Shown here one piece after another: positions 8,769 through 17,233 of a DNA stretch of 64,000 nt (position 1 is the stretch's first letter; the number at the start of each line of letters is the position of its first letter). The notes under the pieces are model-generated. The model searched no databases. It saw only the letters and a program-made list of their open reading frames with translations, and was not told where the DNA came from. The translations under genes were made by a program, and so were the position numbers. The DNA comes from Brooklawnia cerclae (lineage in GTDB: Bacteria; Actinomycetota; Actinomycetes; Propionibacteriales; Propionibacteriaceae): positions 558,001 to 622,000 of the forward strand of contig NZ_JAAMOZ010000001.1 in the NCBI RefSeq assembly GCF_011758645.1, given 5' to 3'.

Positions 8769-10002
8769 CTGGGACACCAAACGGGACGAGATGCGGTACA
8801 TGCGGTCCCGTTTGGAGAACGCAGGGATAGCAGTCGTCCTCGTCGACGTGTCGACGGTTGTGACCGAGGCATTCGACGACGCGAACGGGTATTCGGCGCA
8901 GGACATCCGGCGGCCTCTGGAGAACGAGTGGCGAGAACTCGCCGGAGCCGGTAGAGGGGCGAAGATCGACTTCATGGCCAGGGCGACCCGCGACTTCGTC
9001 GTGCTGTTGCAGGAGCGCGGGCAGATCGACGGCGTGATCAGTGCCGGCGGGCTGCAGAACACGACACTGGCCACCGCCGCGATGAAAGCCCTGCCCATCG
9101 GGTTCCCCAAGGTGATGGCCACCACGGTCGCCACAGGCAGGCGCTCGTTCATGTCGGTCGTGGGTGATCGCGACGTGGTCGTGGTGCCGGCCCTGGCAGA
9201 CATGGCCGGGCTCAACTTCGCCACCAGATCGACCCTCAACACTGCCTGCGACTGTCTCATAGGCCTGATGTCGAACAGGACGGAACTCCAGCGCCCCGAC
9301 CGCCCCGTCGTCGGCCTGACCCTGATGGGCGTGACCAATGCCGGAGCCGCCGGGGCGATACACCAGTTGGAACGGCACGGTTTCGAGGCTGTCGGGTTCC
9401 ACGCGACAGGCGCAGGCGGCGGCGTCCTCGAAGAGTTCGTGCGGACCGGGCTCGTCGACGCGGTGCTCGACATGAACCTGCACGAGATCGTCAACGAGTG
9501 TTTTCAGGGCGGCTACTCGTTCGGTGTGCGCAACCGGCTGTCCGCCGCGATTGAACGAGGCATCCCTTTGGTGGTGACGCCGGGAGGCCTCGATTTCGTG
9601 GACTACATGGTCAACGAGTTCGAACCGGGCCTGGCGGGGCGCAAATACGTCCTGCACAACGGGACGCTTGCCCACATCAAGCTGACGGTTGACGAGGCGG
9701 CGATGGTCGGTGGGGTCGTGGGTGAGCGGCTGCGTGGGGCGAGGGTGCCGGTTCGCCTCGTGGTTCCGACAGCGGGGCTGCGAGCCGACACGGACCCCGG
9801 AGAGCCGATGCATGATCCGCCGGTGGACGAGGCCCTCGTCCAGGCCATCGTCGAGCACGCGGGCGATGGCGTGGAGGTCGAAAGGGTCGCCATGAATCTC
9901 AACACCGAGGAGTTCGGTGCCCTGGTCGCCGATCGCATGATCGAGGCGTTCGACCATGCCGGTGCCCGTCCCTCGACACGGCAGGAGGTGGGATCGTTGT
10001 GA
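8740..10002 (+). CDS. Tm-1-like ATP-binding protein (UPF0261)
   Basis: This 420-aa member of the UPF0261/Tm-1-like family is named after the tomato Tm-1 resistance protein, whose N-terminal domain binds ATP. The N-terminus has a Rossmann-like start (AAVLGSWDTKRDEM) and a glycine-rich GVISAGGLQNTTLAT segment. The second half starts VVGLTLMGVTNAGAAGAI and continues with FHATGAGGGVLEEFV. No enzymatic activity is established for bacterial members that I can name. The start at 8740 is favoured by family N-terminus and a GGCGGAG-like site; it gives a 29-bp overlap with the hydrolase. It overlaps the class II aldolase by GTGA, a position where tetronate clusters usually carry a kinase. Confidence 0.85.
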   Translation: MRSTAAVLGSWDTKRDEMRYMRSRLENAGIAVVLVDVSTVVTEAFDDANGYSAQDIRRPLENEWRELAGAGRGAKIDFMARATRDFVVLLQERGQIDGVISAGGLQNTTLATAAMKALPIGFPKVMATTVATGRRSFMSVVGDRDVVVVPALADMAGLNFATRSTLNTACDCLIGLMSNRTELQRPDRPVVGLTLMGVTNAGAAGAIHQLERHGFEAVGFHATGAGGGVLEEFVRTGLVDAVLDMNLHEIVNECFQGGYSFGVRNRLSAAIERGIPLVVTPGGLDFVDYMVNEFEPGLAGRKYVLHNGTLAHIKLTVDEAAMVGGVVGERLRGARVPVRLVVPTAGLRADTDPGEPMHDPPVDEALVQAIVEHAGDGVEVERVAMNLNTEEFGALVADRMIEAFDHAGARPSTRQEVGSL

Positions 10003-10595
10003 CCGACGTCGACGAACTTCGCGAGCAGTTGGCGGTTGCGTCCGGGCGCGCCTATACACGCGGCATCCAGACGGGCAATGGAGGCAACGTGAGCGCCCGT
10101 CTACCCGATGGCCGGTCGATGCTGGTGACAGCCAGCGGTGGTTCCTTCGGCGACTGCCGACCGGAATCCTTCTTGACCACCGATCTCGACGGCACGGTCA
10201 GGGAAGGGAAGGGGAAGCCGACTCGCGAGACCTACATGCACGGCCACATCTATCAGTGCAGGCCGGACGTGTCGGCCGTCGTCCACGTGCATGCGCCGTA
10301 TGCGATCGCCATGGCGCACGCAGTTTCGCAGTTGCCGCTCGTGACTTGGCACTCCCGTCTCAAGATCCCCGGGAGCATCCCGGTGCTCGACGTGCAGTCT
10401 CCGATGGTCCGGCCCTCGGACTGGCCGATCGTGGAACGATGTCTGCTCGCCGAGCCGCACGTCGACGCGTTCATCCTGCGTGACCACGGCATCGTCGCCA
10501 TGGCTCAGAGCCCGGACAACGCGGAGCACCTGGCCGAACTCGTCGAAGAGACGGCACAGATCGCATTCCTGACCCACATGGCGGGCAGGGGCTAG
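9999..10595 (+). CDS. class II aldolase/adducin-family protein (OtnC-like)
   Basis: This 198-aa zinc-dependent aldolase of the FucA/AraD/OtnC superfamily shows the catalytic and metal residues: Glu77 (TRETYMHGH), His96 and His98 (VVHVHAPYA) and His163 (RDHGIVAM). Family members cleave or decarboxylate phosphorylated sugar acids and deoxy sugars to triose phosphate plus an aldehyde or CO2; OtnC is the 3-oxo-tetronate-4-phosphate decarboxylase. Translation starts at a GTG overlapping the Tm-1-like stop (GTGA), so the two proteins are probably made in equal amounts. The exact substrate is not readable, and an epimerase role, as in AraD, is also possible. Confidence 0.88.
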   Translation: MTDVDELREQLAVASGRAYTRGIQTGNGGNVSARLPDGRSMLVTASGGSFGDCRPESFLTTDLDGTVREGKGKPTRETYMHGHIYQCRPDVSAVVHVHAPYAIAMAHAVSQLPLVTWHSRLKIPGSIPVLDVQSPMVRPSDWPIVERCLLAEPHVDAFILRDHGIVAMAQSPDNAEHLAELVEETAQIAFLTHMAGRG

Positions 10596-10699
10596 ACCCC
10601 GGTCAGCACACTCACACACCGGCGCGATCATCGCGTCCCTCGGCTCCCATGCGCATCGTCGCGCAGGGTAACCGTTCTTCCTAGCGATGGAGATGACCC

Positions 10700-12034
10700 A
10701 TGTCTTCCACAACCAGCATGTCCTCCACGGTCCGAACCTCTGCCGGGCCGACCCGATATCGAGTAGGGATTCTCGCACTACTTTTCTTGGCCACCTTCAC
10801 CAATTACCTGGACAGGGCCACACTCGCTGTGGTCGGCCCGACGCTCCAGGACGAGTTCGGGATGACCGACGTCCAGTACGGCTGGCTGTCATCCGCTTTC
10901 GTCTGGGGGATCGTGGCTGTCATCCTCGTCTTCGGGGCTCTTATGCAGCGGTTCGGCGAGCGTCTGATCGGCGGAATCGGCTTGGTCGGTTTCTCGCTGG
11001 CGACGCTGCTCAGCGGTACGACGGCGGGCTTCTGGCCGCTTCTCGGCTGCCGGCTGGGGCTGGGCGTCTTCGAGGCCCCGACTTTTCCCATGAACGCGAC
11101 CCTGGTACGTCGGTGGTTCCCTCGATCCGAACGAGGGAAGGCCGTGTCCACCTATCAGTTCGGCGCCACAGCCGGGACCGCCTTCGGGATACCCATCATC
11201 GGGCTCATCGCCCACCAGTGGGGATGGCGCGCGGGGTTCTTCGCGGCGGGAGCGTTCGGGCTCGTCATCGCGCTGCTGTGGTTCAGATTCGTTCACAACT
11301 CGCCTGGGTCGACCCCGCGCGTGAACAGTGCTGAACGCGCTCTCATCGACGCCGACAGGGAGCCCGAACAGGCGCGTCGGCGTATCACACGCGAAGACCT
11401 GCGCTACGTGTTGACTGATCGCCGCCTGCTGTCACTGTACGTGATCACCGGCGCGACCTCGACGGCGTTCTTCTTCTTCATGACCTGGCTGCCGAAGTAC
11501 ATGAGGGACAGCATGGGCATCGACGTCACCGGCGGTCTGTCGAGCGGAATGAAAGGCACGATCCCCTACATCTTCGCTCTGGCCGGCATCGTCTTCGGGG
11601 GGTGGCTCAGCGATCACCTCATCAAGCGCGGAATCCCGGCCAAGGTCGCACGCAAGTGGCCGATCAGCATCGGCCTGATCGGGACGAGCGTCGTGTTCCT
11701 CATGCCGCTCGCGCACAGCCAGACGGCGGGCCTGACAGTCATCTCGGTTGCGTACTTCTCTGCGTCGATGGCCAACTGCGCATGGGTGCTGCCCGCGGAG
11801 GTGTCGCGCAAGGAGGTATCGGCATTGGCCAACAGCACCTACGGGTTCTTCACCAACTTGTTCGGAGCTCTGTCGCCGGTGGTGGCCGGGTACCTGGTGT
11901 CGTCGAGCGGCTACAACGCCATGCTGGTATACATCGGTGCATGGGCCGTGGTCGGTCTCGCGGCGATCCTGTTCCTGCTGGACGATGTCGCCCCGACCCC
12001 CCACGGTGAGGACCTGGCCGACGCTCGAGCGTGA
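10700..12034 (+). CDS. MFS transporter, anion:cation symporter (ACS) type
   Basis: This 444-aa, twelve-segment major facilitator belongs to the ACS branch that includes hexuronate, galactonate and glucarate carriers. The N-terminal signature RVGILALLFLATFTNYLDR and the loop following WGWRAGFF are typical. Proton-coupled import of an organic anion such as a sugar acid is therefore the best prediction. It follows the aldolase after 104 bases without an obvious promoter, with a GGAG ribosome-binding site about 9 bases before ATG. Its presence supports a sugar-acid substrate for the surrounding enzymes. It could also import the lactone-derived product of the first enzyme. Confidence 0.9.
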   Translation: MSSTTSMSSTVRTSAGPTRYRVGILALLFLATFTNYLDRATLAVVGPTLQDEFGMTDVQYGWLSSAFVWGIVAVILVFGALMQRFGERLIGGIGLVGFSLATLLSGTTAGFWPLLGCRLGLGVFEAPTFPMNATLVRRWFPRSERGKAVSTYQFGATAGTAFGIPIIGLIAHQWGWRAGFFAAGAFGLVIALLWFRFVHNSPGSTPRVNSAERALIDADREPEQARRRITREDLRYVLTDRRLLSLYVITGATSTAFFFFMTWLPKYMRDSMGIDVTGGLSSGMKGTIPYIFALAGIVFGGWLSDHLIKRGIPAKVARKWPISIGLIGTSVVFLMPLAHSQTAGLTVISVAYFSASMANCAWVLPAEVSRKEVSALANSTYGFFTNLFGALSPVVAGYLVSSSGYNAMLVYIGAWAVVGLAAILFLLDDVAPTPHGEDLADARA

Positions 12035-12108
12035 GCGGTCAGGTTCGGCGAGGGTCTTTAGCGCCAAGGACATGTCGAGCACTGCCAACGACGAAGGGAA
12101 TCGACTTC

Positions 12109-12858
12109 ATGTATTGGGTTGGAACCAGCTGGAAGATGAACGGCGACGCAGCATCGGCCCGCGAGTACTGCGCGGCCCTGCTCGCGGCTGACCGGTCAGC
12201 CTGGGAGGGGTTGCAGCCGTTCGTGATCCCGCCCGCGACCCTCATATCGGCCGTGCGGGCAGCGCTGGGTCCTGCGGGCGTTCTGGTCGGTGCCCAGAAC
12301 GCGCATTGGGAGGACAAGGGCGCCTGGACCGGTGAACTGTCGGTTCCCCAGGTGGCCGACGCCGGAGCGCAGATCGTGGAGATCGGTCATTCCGAGCGCC
12401 GCGAGTACTTCAACGAGACCGACGAGACGGTCAACCTGAAGGTCAAGGCCATACTGGCCCACGACCTGAGGCCCCTGGTGTGTGTGGGGGAGGATCGTAG
12501 CGTCTTCGAGGCGGGCGGATCGGTCGAGCACGTCTGCGCCCAGGTGGATGCCGCCCTGCGCGGAGTCGACGACACGTCGACGATCCTGCTCGCCTACGAA
12601 CCCATCTGGGCCATCGGCGAAAAGGGGCGCGAGCCCATGCCGGGCGATCTCGAGAAGGTCTTCGACGCGTTGCAGGGCCGCTACGGCGATCGGGTGGAAG
12701 CAACGTTGTACGGGGGATCGGTGAACCCCGGGAACGCCGCTCGGCTGCTGGGGATCCCCGGGGTGTCGGGCCTGTTCGTGGGACGCTCCGCCTGGTCGGG
12801 TGAGGGATACGCCGAGATCCTCCGCCTGGCGGGTGGCGCGGTCGGCGCGTTCGCCTGA
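12109..12858 (+). CDS. triose-phosphate isomerase homologue, LerI/EryH (L-erythrulose-1-phosphate isomerase) type
   Basis: This 249-aa TIM-barrel isomerase keeps Lys9 (WKMN), His94 (IGHSERREYF) and Glu164 (AYEPIWAIGE). The N-terminus YWVGTSWKMN and the segment GAQNAHWEDKGAWTGELS are typical of the EryH/LerI branch that isomerises L-erythrulose 1-phosphate, rather than of glycolytic TpiA. The ATG at 12109 is preceded by GAAGGGA about 9 bases away. The assignment is by recalled sequence pattern, not alignment. A second genuine TpiA elsewhere in the genome would support it. In the cluster it would channel a tetrulose or triose phosphate made by the aldolase into central metabolism. Confidence 0.8.
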   Translation: MYWVGTSWKMNGDAASAREYCAALLAADRSAWEGLQPFVIPPATLISAVRAALGPAGVLVGAQNAHWEDKGAWTGELSVPQVADAGAQIVEIGHSERREYFNETDETVNLKVKAILAHDLRPLVCVGEDRSVFEAGGSVEHVCAQVDAALRGVDDTSTILLAYEPIWAIGEKGREPMPGDLEKVFDALQGRYGDRVEATLYGGSVNPGNAARLLGIPGVSGLFVGRSAWSGEGYAEILRLAGGAVGAFA

Positions 12859-12879
12859 CCCACAGCGGGGTGGATCGGT

Positions 12880-12885
12880 CATACT
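12880..12885 (+). promoter_or_regulatory. -10 element of the GntR gene
   Basis: The hexamer CATACT ends 6 bases before the GTG start at 12892, the same geometry as many other genes in the window. It implies a separate leaderless transcript for the regulator. Confidence 0.45.
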
Positions 12886-12891
12886 GAAGAG

Positions 12892-13587
12892 GTGGCTGTG
12901 GCTAAGGTGAAGCGCCAGACGATGGCGGATCAGATCAGTGATGCACTGATGGACGCCATCATGGACGGCACTATCCGCATGGGCGACAAGCTCCGCACGC
13001 AGGACCTGGCCGATCAGTTCGGCGTCAGCCGGATGCCCGTGCGCGAGGCGCTGATCAACCTGCAGGTCAGTGGCCTGGTGGATGCGACCCCCTACAGCGG
13101 TTACCGGGTCGTCTCGCTGGATCCGGAGCGGATACGCGAGGGGTACATCATCCGCCAGGCCCTGGAGCCGATCGTGGCCAGGACGGCTTGTGAACGCATC
13201 ACCGATGAGGGTGTGGCCGCCGTCGAGGACAAGCTCGGCGAGCTGGAGGCCGCAACTCTCGACGCATCTCCCAGCCCGAAGGAGATCTATCTGTGCAACC
13301 GTGAATTCCATTTCACGTGGTATGAGGCTGCGGGGATGCCGGTGGTGGTCGAGGCGATCCGCGCCGCGTGGGACAAGCTCGCTGTCTACAAACTGATCTA
13401 CGGACGCAAGTATCTTCGCGATCGTGAGGCGGGGGTCCGCATGGTGCAGGAGCACCGAGCTTATGTCGATGCTCTGCGAACCCGCGACGCCGAAGGAGTC
13501 GCTCGCCAACTGGAGCAGAGCATCGCCATGCACGAGGTCGACGTGCCCGACGAGTTCCGGCTCGACGAGTCCGCTGTGAGCGCCTGA
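12892..13587 (+). CDS. GntR-family regulator, FadR/FCD subfamily
   Basis: This 231-aa transcription factor closes the catabolic cluster. The N-terminal winged helix spans ~8-70 (QISDALMDAIMDGTIRMGDK, TQDLADQFGVSRMPVREALI, GLVDATPYSGYRV). The C-terminal all-helical FCD ligand domain carries His residues typical of the metal/ligand site (NREFHFTWYEAAG and EHRAYVDAL). FCD regulators usually sense sugar acids or other carboxylates and act as repressors released by substrate. The likely target is the palindrome at 7861-7884. Translation begins at GTG with no Shine-Dalgarno but with a -10-like hexamer 6 bases upstream. Confidence 0.9.
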   Translation: MAVAKVKRQTMADQISDALMDAIMDGTIRMGDKLRTQDLADQFGVSRMPVREALINLQVSGLVDATPYSGYRVVSLDPERIREGYIIRQALEPIVARTACERITDEGVAAVEDKLGELEAATLDASPSPKEIYLCNREFHFTWYEAAGMPVVVEAIRAAWDKLAVYKLIYGRKYLRDREAGVRMVQEHRAYVDALRTRDAEGVARQLEQSIAMHEVDVPDEFRLDESAVSA

Positions 13588-13628
13588 GACACGAGCCGGT
13601 CGTCCGCGACGCCTGGTGCTCATTCGGT

Positions 13629-13634
13629 TAGGGT
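13629..13634 (+). promoter_or_regulatory. -10 element upstream of DUF6350 gene
   Basis: TAGGGT lies 31 bases before the ATG at 13666. With an expected start near 13641 it gives a leader of about 25 bases carrying the GGAGGAG ribosome-binding site. It marks resumption of the conserved chromosome after the island. Confidence 0.5.
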
Positions 13635-13665
13635 CGGGGTTGCAACCGATGAGCGGAGGAGACCG

Positions 13666-15081
13666 ATGGCCGTGCTGGGCGGGCGGCGCCCATGGCGTCG
13701 TGGCAGGTCCGAGCCCAGCGTGCGTGTCCGGGAGTTGGCGGCCGCGAGCCCGGAGCGGCCCACGTGGCAGGCCCCCTGGCCGCTGGTGACGATCGCGGCG
13801 GCGCTCATCACGGCGATGGTCGGTTGGCTCCTGATGGTCGGCCTGTGCCTGCTCGGCTGGATCGTGGTTCCCGAGCTCGGCGGCGGAGAGGTCTTCCGCA
13901 TGGCCGCACAGGGCTGGCTTCTCGCACACGGGATCCCGATCTCGCTCCCGGGAGCCTGGCTGTCGATCCCACCGCTCGGGCTGACCCTCATCGCTATCGT
14001 CACGGGTCTGGGTGGATGCCGGTTCGCCGTCCTGCACGGGCACGCCCCTTCCGAGCCGGACGAAAGGCCGCGACGTGCGGTGCGGATGGGGTGCCTGTTC
14101 GCCCTCGCCTATGTGATCGCTCTGCTGGGAGTGCGGGCCTGGGTGGGGGCATCGGCCCCGTCGACCACGTTGGCACCGGTCGTGGTCATCGTCCTGTTCC
14201 TGGGCATCGGGGGCTGCGCGAGGTCGCTGCACTGGGACCCGTTCAGTCGTCTGGCCGAGCGCTGGGCCTGGACGCGGGCCATCGTGCCGGCCTTGGTGGC
14301 CGGCCTGTGCGTGATGATCGTCGCGGGTGCCCTGGTGTTGGCCGTCTCGCTCGTGTCGGGTCGCACCCGCATCGAGACCATCCACGACTCATTGTCGGCC
14401 GGGGTGATCGGCGGAGTGATGCTCATCCTCGTCCAGCTGGCGTGGCTGCCGAACTACATTCTGTGGTGCGGATCGTGGGCGCTGGGAGCCGGCGTCCAAC
14501 TCGGTCTCGACACCGTCATCTCACCCGCCCAGAGCTACGTGGGCATGCTGCCGGCCATCCCCGTCCTGGGTGCGGTGCCCCCGGCCGGGCCGGCGCCGCG
14601 GCTGGGCATGCTCTGCCTGCTGTCGGGTGTGGTCGCAGGCGCGGTGGCTGCGTTCGTGGTCGTCACATCGCAGGTGAGGGACGCAGCCTCGCGCGGCCGG
14701 TTGCTGGGCGCCGACGTCGGGGCGATCAGTGGTGCGCTGAGCGGAATCGTGACCGGGCTGGTGTTCGTCCTGCTCCAGGTGCCGGCGTCGGGCGACCTCG
14801 GCTCTGTGCGACTCGTCGATCTCGGCGCCCGGATGGGCGCTCTGGTGATCATGGCGCCGTCCTCGATGGGGGTCGCGGGCATGGTCACCGGATGGCTGAT
14901 CGCCTGGCGTGTGGCGCGTCGGCCCGATCGTCAGGCACTCGACACCGCCGCGATGAGCGAGGCCGTCACGGGCCGGATCCTGGTCACCCGCCAGCGGGTA
15001 CAACCCGGGGGAGCCGGCGAGGAGGAGCAATCCACAAGGGTCGTCGCGGACAAGAGGCCTCCGGCCGGCGGCTCCGGGTAG
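13666..15081 (+). CDS. DUF6350-family membrane protein
   Basis: This 471-aa integral membrane protein has about ten hydrophobic segments, beginning with WPLVTIAAALITAMVGWLLM and ending near GVAGMVTGWLIAW, and basic, partly disordered ends. It matches the actinobacterial DUF6350 family conserved just upstream of purN. Function is unknown. The ATG follows GGAGGAG with 6-base spacing. Its TAG stop (15079-15081) forms the first three bases of the TAGGCT -10 hexamer of purN, so the two genes are very tightly packed. Confidence 0.85.
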   Translation: MAVLGGRRPWRRGRSEPSVRVRELAAASPERPTWQAPWPLVTIAAALITAMVGWLLMVGLCLLGWIVVPELGGGEVFRMAAQGWLLAHGIPISLPGAWLSIPPLGLTLIAIVTGLGGCRFAVLHGHAPSEPDERPRRAVRMGCLFALAYVIALLGVRAWVGASAPSTTLAPVVVIVLFLGIGGCARSLHWDPFSRLAERWAWTRAIVPALVAGLCVMIVAGALVLAVSLVSGRTRIETIHDSLSAGVIGGVMLILVQLAWLPNYILWCGSWALGAGVQLGLDTVISPAQSYVGMLPAIPVLGAVPPAGPAPRLGMLCLLSGVVAGAVAAFVVVTSQVRDAASRGRLLGADVGAISGALSGIVTGLVFVLLQVPASGDLGSVRLVDLGARMGALVIMAPSSMGVAGMVTGWLIAWRVARRPDRQALDTAAMSEAVTGRILVTRQRVQPGGAGEEEQSTRVVADKRPPAGGSG

Positions 15082-15084
15082 GCT
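15079..15084 (+). promoter_or_regulatory. leaderless -10 of purN
   Basis: TAGGCT ends 6 bases before the GTG start at 15091 and reuses the stop codon of the upstream gene as its first three bases. Confidence 0.6.
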
Positions 15085-15090
15085 GCACCC

Positions 15091-15672
15091 GTGGCTTGCC
15101 GTGTCGTCGTGCTCGTGTCGGGATCCGGGACCCTTCTGCAGGCTCTGCTCGATGCCGAGCGGGACGGTCGCCTGGGTGCGCACCTGGTCGCGGTGGGAGC
15201 CGATCGTCCCGACGCGTTCGGGCTGACGAGGGCCCGGGATACCGGGCTACCGACGTTCGTCGAGCCCATGGGCCCCGACAGGGACCAGTGGGACGCTCGT
15301 CTCACCGATGCCGTCGCCGCGCACGACCCCGACCTTGTGGTGAGCGCGGGCTTCATGCGTCTGGTGGGGCCGCGGTTCCTCGCCCGGTTCGGTGGACGAT
15401 GCATCAACAGCCATCCCGCGCTGCTCCCGAGCTTCCCGGGCATGCACGGCGTCCGGGACGCGCTGGCCGCCGGGGTCAAGGTCACGGGGACGACGATCTT
15501 CATGATCGACGAGGGCGTCGACACAGGTAGGATCCTCGCGCAGCGTGCGGTCGATGTTGCGGCGGGCGACACGGAAGAGACGCTGCACGAGCGGATCAAG
15601 GTGGTCGAGCGTGAACTGCTCGTCCGCGTCATCAACGAGCTGGCACATGCAACCGAGGAGAGCGATGGCTGA
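15091..15672 (+). CDS. purN: phosphoribosylglycinamide formyltransferase
   Basis: This 193-aa GAR transformylase transfers the formyl group of 10-formyl-tetrahydrofolate to GAR, step 3 of purine synthesis. The phosphate-binding SGSGT loop is at the N-terminus and the catalytic triad is intact: Asn106, His108 ([13 protein letters not shown]) and Asp144 (EGVDTG). The GTG start has no Shine-Dalgarno but a TAGGCT hexamer 6 bases upstream. The 3' end overlaps purH by 8 bp. Confidence 0.96.
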   Translation: MACRVVVLVSGSGTLLQALLDAERDGRLGAHLVAVGADRPDAFGLTRARDTGLPTFVEPMGPDRDQWDARLTDAVAAHDPDLVVSAGFMRLVGPRFLARFGGRCINSHPALLPSFPGMHGVRDALAAGVKVTGTTIFMIDEGVDTGRILAQRAVDVAAGDTEETLHERIKVVERELLVRVINELAHATEESDG

Positions 15673-17218
15673 GCTGCAACCGATCAAACGAGCCCTGGTT
15701 TCGGTCTATGACAAGACCGGGCTGATCGAGCTGGGACAGGCGCTCGCCGGCGCCGGCGTGGAGATCGTCTCCACCGGGTCGACGGCGCGCAGGCTCTCGG
15801 ATGCGGGAATCGGCGTCACACCGGTCGAACAGCTCACAGGTTTCCCCGAATGCCTGGACGGCCGGGTGAAGACGCTGCACCCGCGCGTCCACGCGGGCAT
15901 CCTGGCCGATCGGCGCCTGGCCTCGCATCGTGACCAACTCGTGGAACTGGGTATCGAGCCGTTCGACCTGGTCGTGGTGAACCTGTACCCGTTCACCGAG
16001 ACCGTCGCCTCGGGTGCCACGCCCGACGAGTGCATCGAGCAGATCGACATCGGCGGTCCCTCCATGGTGCGTGCGGCGGCGAAGAACCATCCCAGCGTCG
16101 CGGTCATCACCTCGCCCGCACAGTACGACCTGGTGCGTGACGCGCTGTCCGCCGGCGGGACCGACCTGCGGCAGCGCCAGGAGCTGGCCGCACGGGCATT
16201 CCGGCACACCGCCGCCTACGACGTCGCGGTGGCCACCTGGATGGGCGAGACCCTCGTCCCGGCCGACGACGGCTTCCCCGAGTGGGTCGGCGGCTCGTGG
16301 GACAAGCAGGGGACGCTGCGCTACGGCGAGAACTCCCACCAGGCGGCGGCGCTGTACGCGCAGCCCGCGGCACCGGCCGGGATCACGCAGGCCGAGCAAC
16401 TGCACGGCAAGCAGATGAGCTACAACAACTACACCGACGGTGACGCGGCCTTCCGCTCCGCCTACGATTTCGAGGCGCCGGCCGTGGCGATCATCAAGCA
16501 CGCGAACCCGTGCGGGATCGCCGTGGGCGCAGACATCGCCGAGGCCCATCGCAAGGCTCACGAATGCGACCCCGTGTCGGCCTACGGCGGAGTGATCGCG
16601 ACCAATCGTCCGGTGAGCCTGGAGATGGCCGAACAGGTCGCCAAGGTGTTCACCGAGGTCATCATCGCCCCCGAGTACGAGGACGGGGCGCTGGAGGTGC
16701 TGGAGGGCAAGAAGAACATCCGCATCCTCCGCGCGCCCGCCTACACCCACCGCCCCCACCAGCTCACGCTGATCTCGGGCGGCGCGCTGGTGCAGCAGCC
16801 CGATCGTATCGACGCCCCAGGCGACGACCCGGCGAACTGGACGCTGGTGGCCGGCCAACCCGCCGACCAGGACACCCTCACCGACCTGGCGTTCGCGTGG
16901 CGGGCCGTGCGGTCGGTCAAGTCGAACGCGATCCTGCTCGCCCACGACGGCGCCTCGGTCGGCGTCGGCATGGGGCAGGTCAACCGCGTCGACTCCTGCC
17001 GCCTCGCGGTGGAGCGGGCCGGTGATCGCGCGGCGGGGTCGGTGGCCGCGTCCGACGCGTTCTTCCCGTTCGACGACGGCCCCCGGATCCTGCTGGACGC
17101 CGGGGTGCGCGCGATCGTCCAGCCCGGTGGCTCGGTGCGTGACGACCAGACGATCAAGGCGGCTCAGGATGCGGGCGTGACGATGTACTTCACGGGCATC
17201 CGCCACTTCTTCCACTGA
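15665..17218 (+). CDS. purH: bifunctional AICAR transformylase/IMP cyclohydrolase
   Basis: This 517-aa enzyme performs the last two steps of IMP synthesis. The N-terminal cyclohydrolase (MGS-like) domain covers ~1-150 ([37 protein letters not shown]). The transformylase domain follows, with [13 protein letters not shown], the catalytic KHANPCG and the C-terminal PGGSVRD and GIRHFFH segments. The start at 15665 is supported by GAGGAGAG directly upstream; longer in-frame readings would lie inside purN. It overlaps purN by 8 bp and is followed 15 bases later by folD, consistent with one operon supplying and using folate one-carbon units. Confidence 0.97.
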   Translation: MAELQPIKRALVSVYDKTGLIELGQALAGAGVEIVSTGSTARRLSDAGIGVTPVEQLTGFPECLDGRVKTLHPRVHAGILADRRLASHRDQLVELGIEPFDLVVVNLYPFTETVASGATPDECIEQIDIGGPSMVRAAAKNHPSVAVITSPAQYDLVRDALSAGGTDLRQRQELAARAFRHTAAYDVAVATWMGETLVPADDGFPEWVGGSWDKQGTLRYGENSHQAAALYAQPAAPAGITQAEQLHGKQMSYNNYTDGDAAFRSAYDFEAPAVAIIKHANPCGIAVGADIAEAHRKAHECDPVSAYGGVIATNRPVSLEMAEQVAKVFTEVIIAPEYEDGALEVLEGKKNIRILRAPAYTHRPHQLTLISGGALVQQPDRIDAPGDDPANWTLVAGQPADQDTLTDLAFAWRAVRSVKSNAILLAHDGASVGVGMGQVNRVDSCRLAVERAGDRAAGSVAASDAFFPFDDGPRILLDAGVRAIVQPGGSVRDDQTIKAAQDAGVTMYFTGIRHFFH

Positions 17219-17233
17219 CCGGAGGCCTCCGAG

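Noticed and set aside
12196-14385. 729-codon open frame on the minus strand across the TPI-like, GntR and DUF6350 genes
   Set aside because: Low-complexity His/Arg/Gly-rich translation typical of an antisense shadow in high-GC DNA; three supported genes lie on the other strand.
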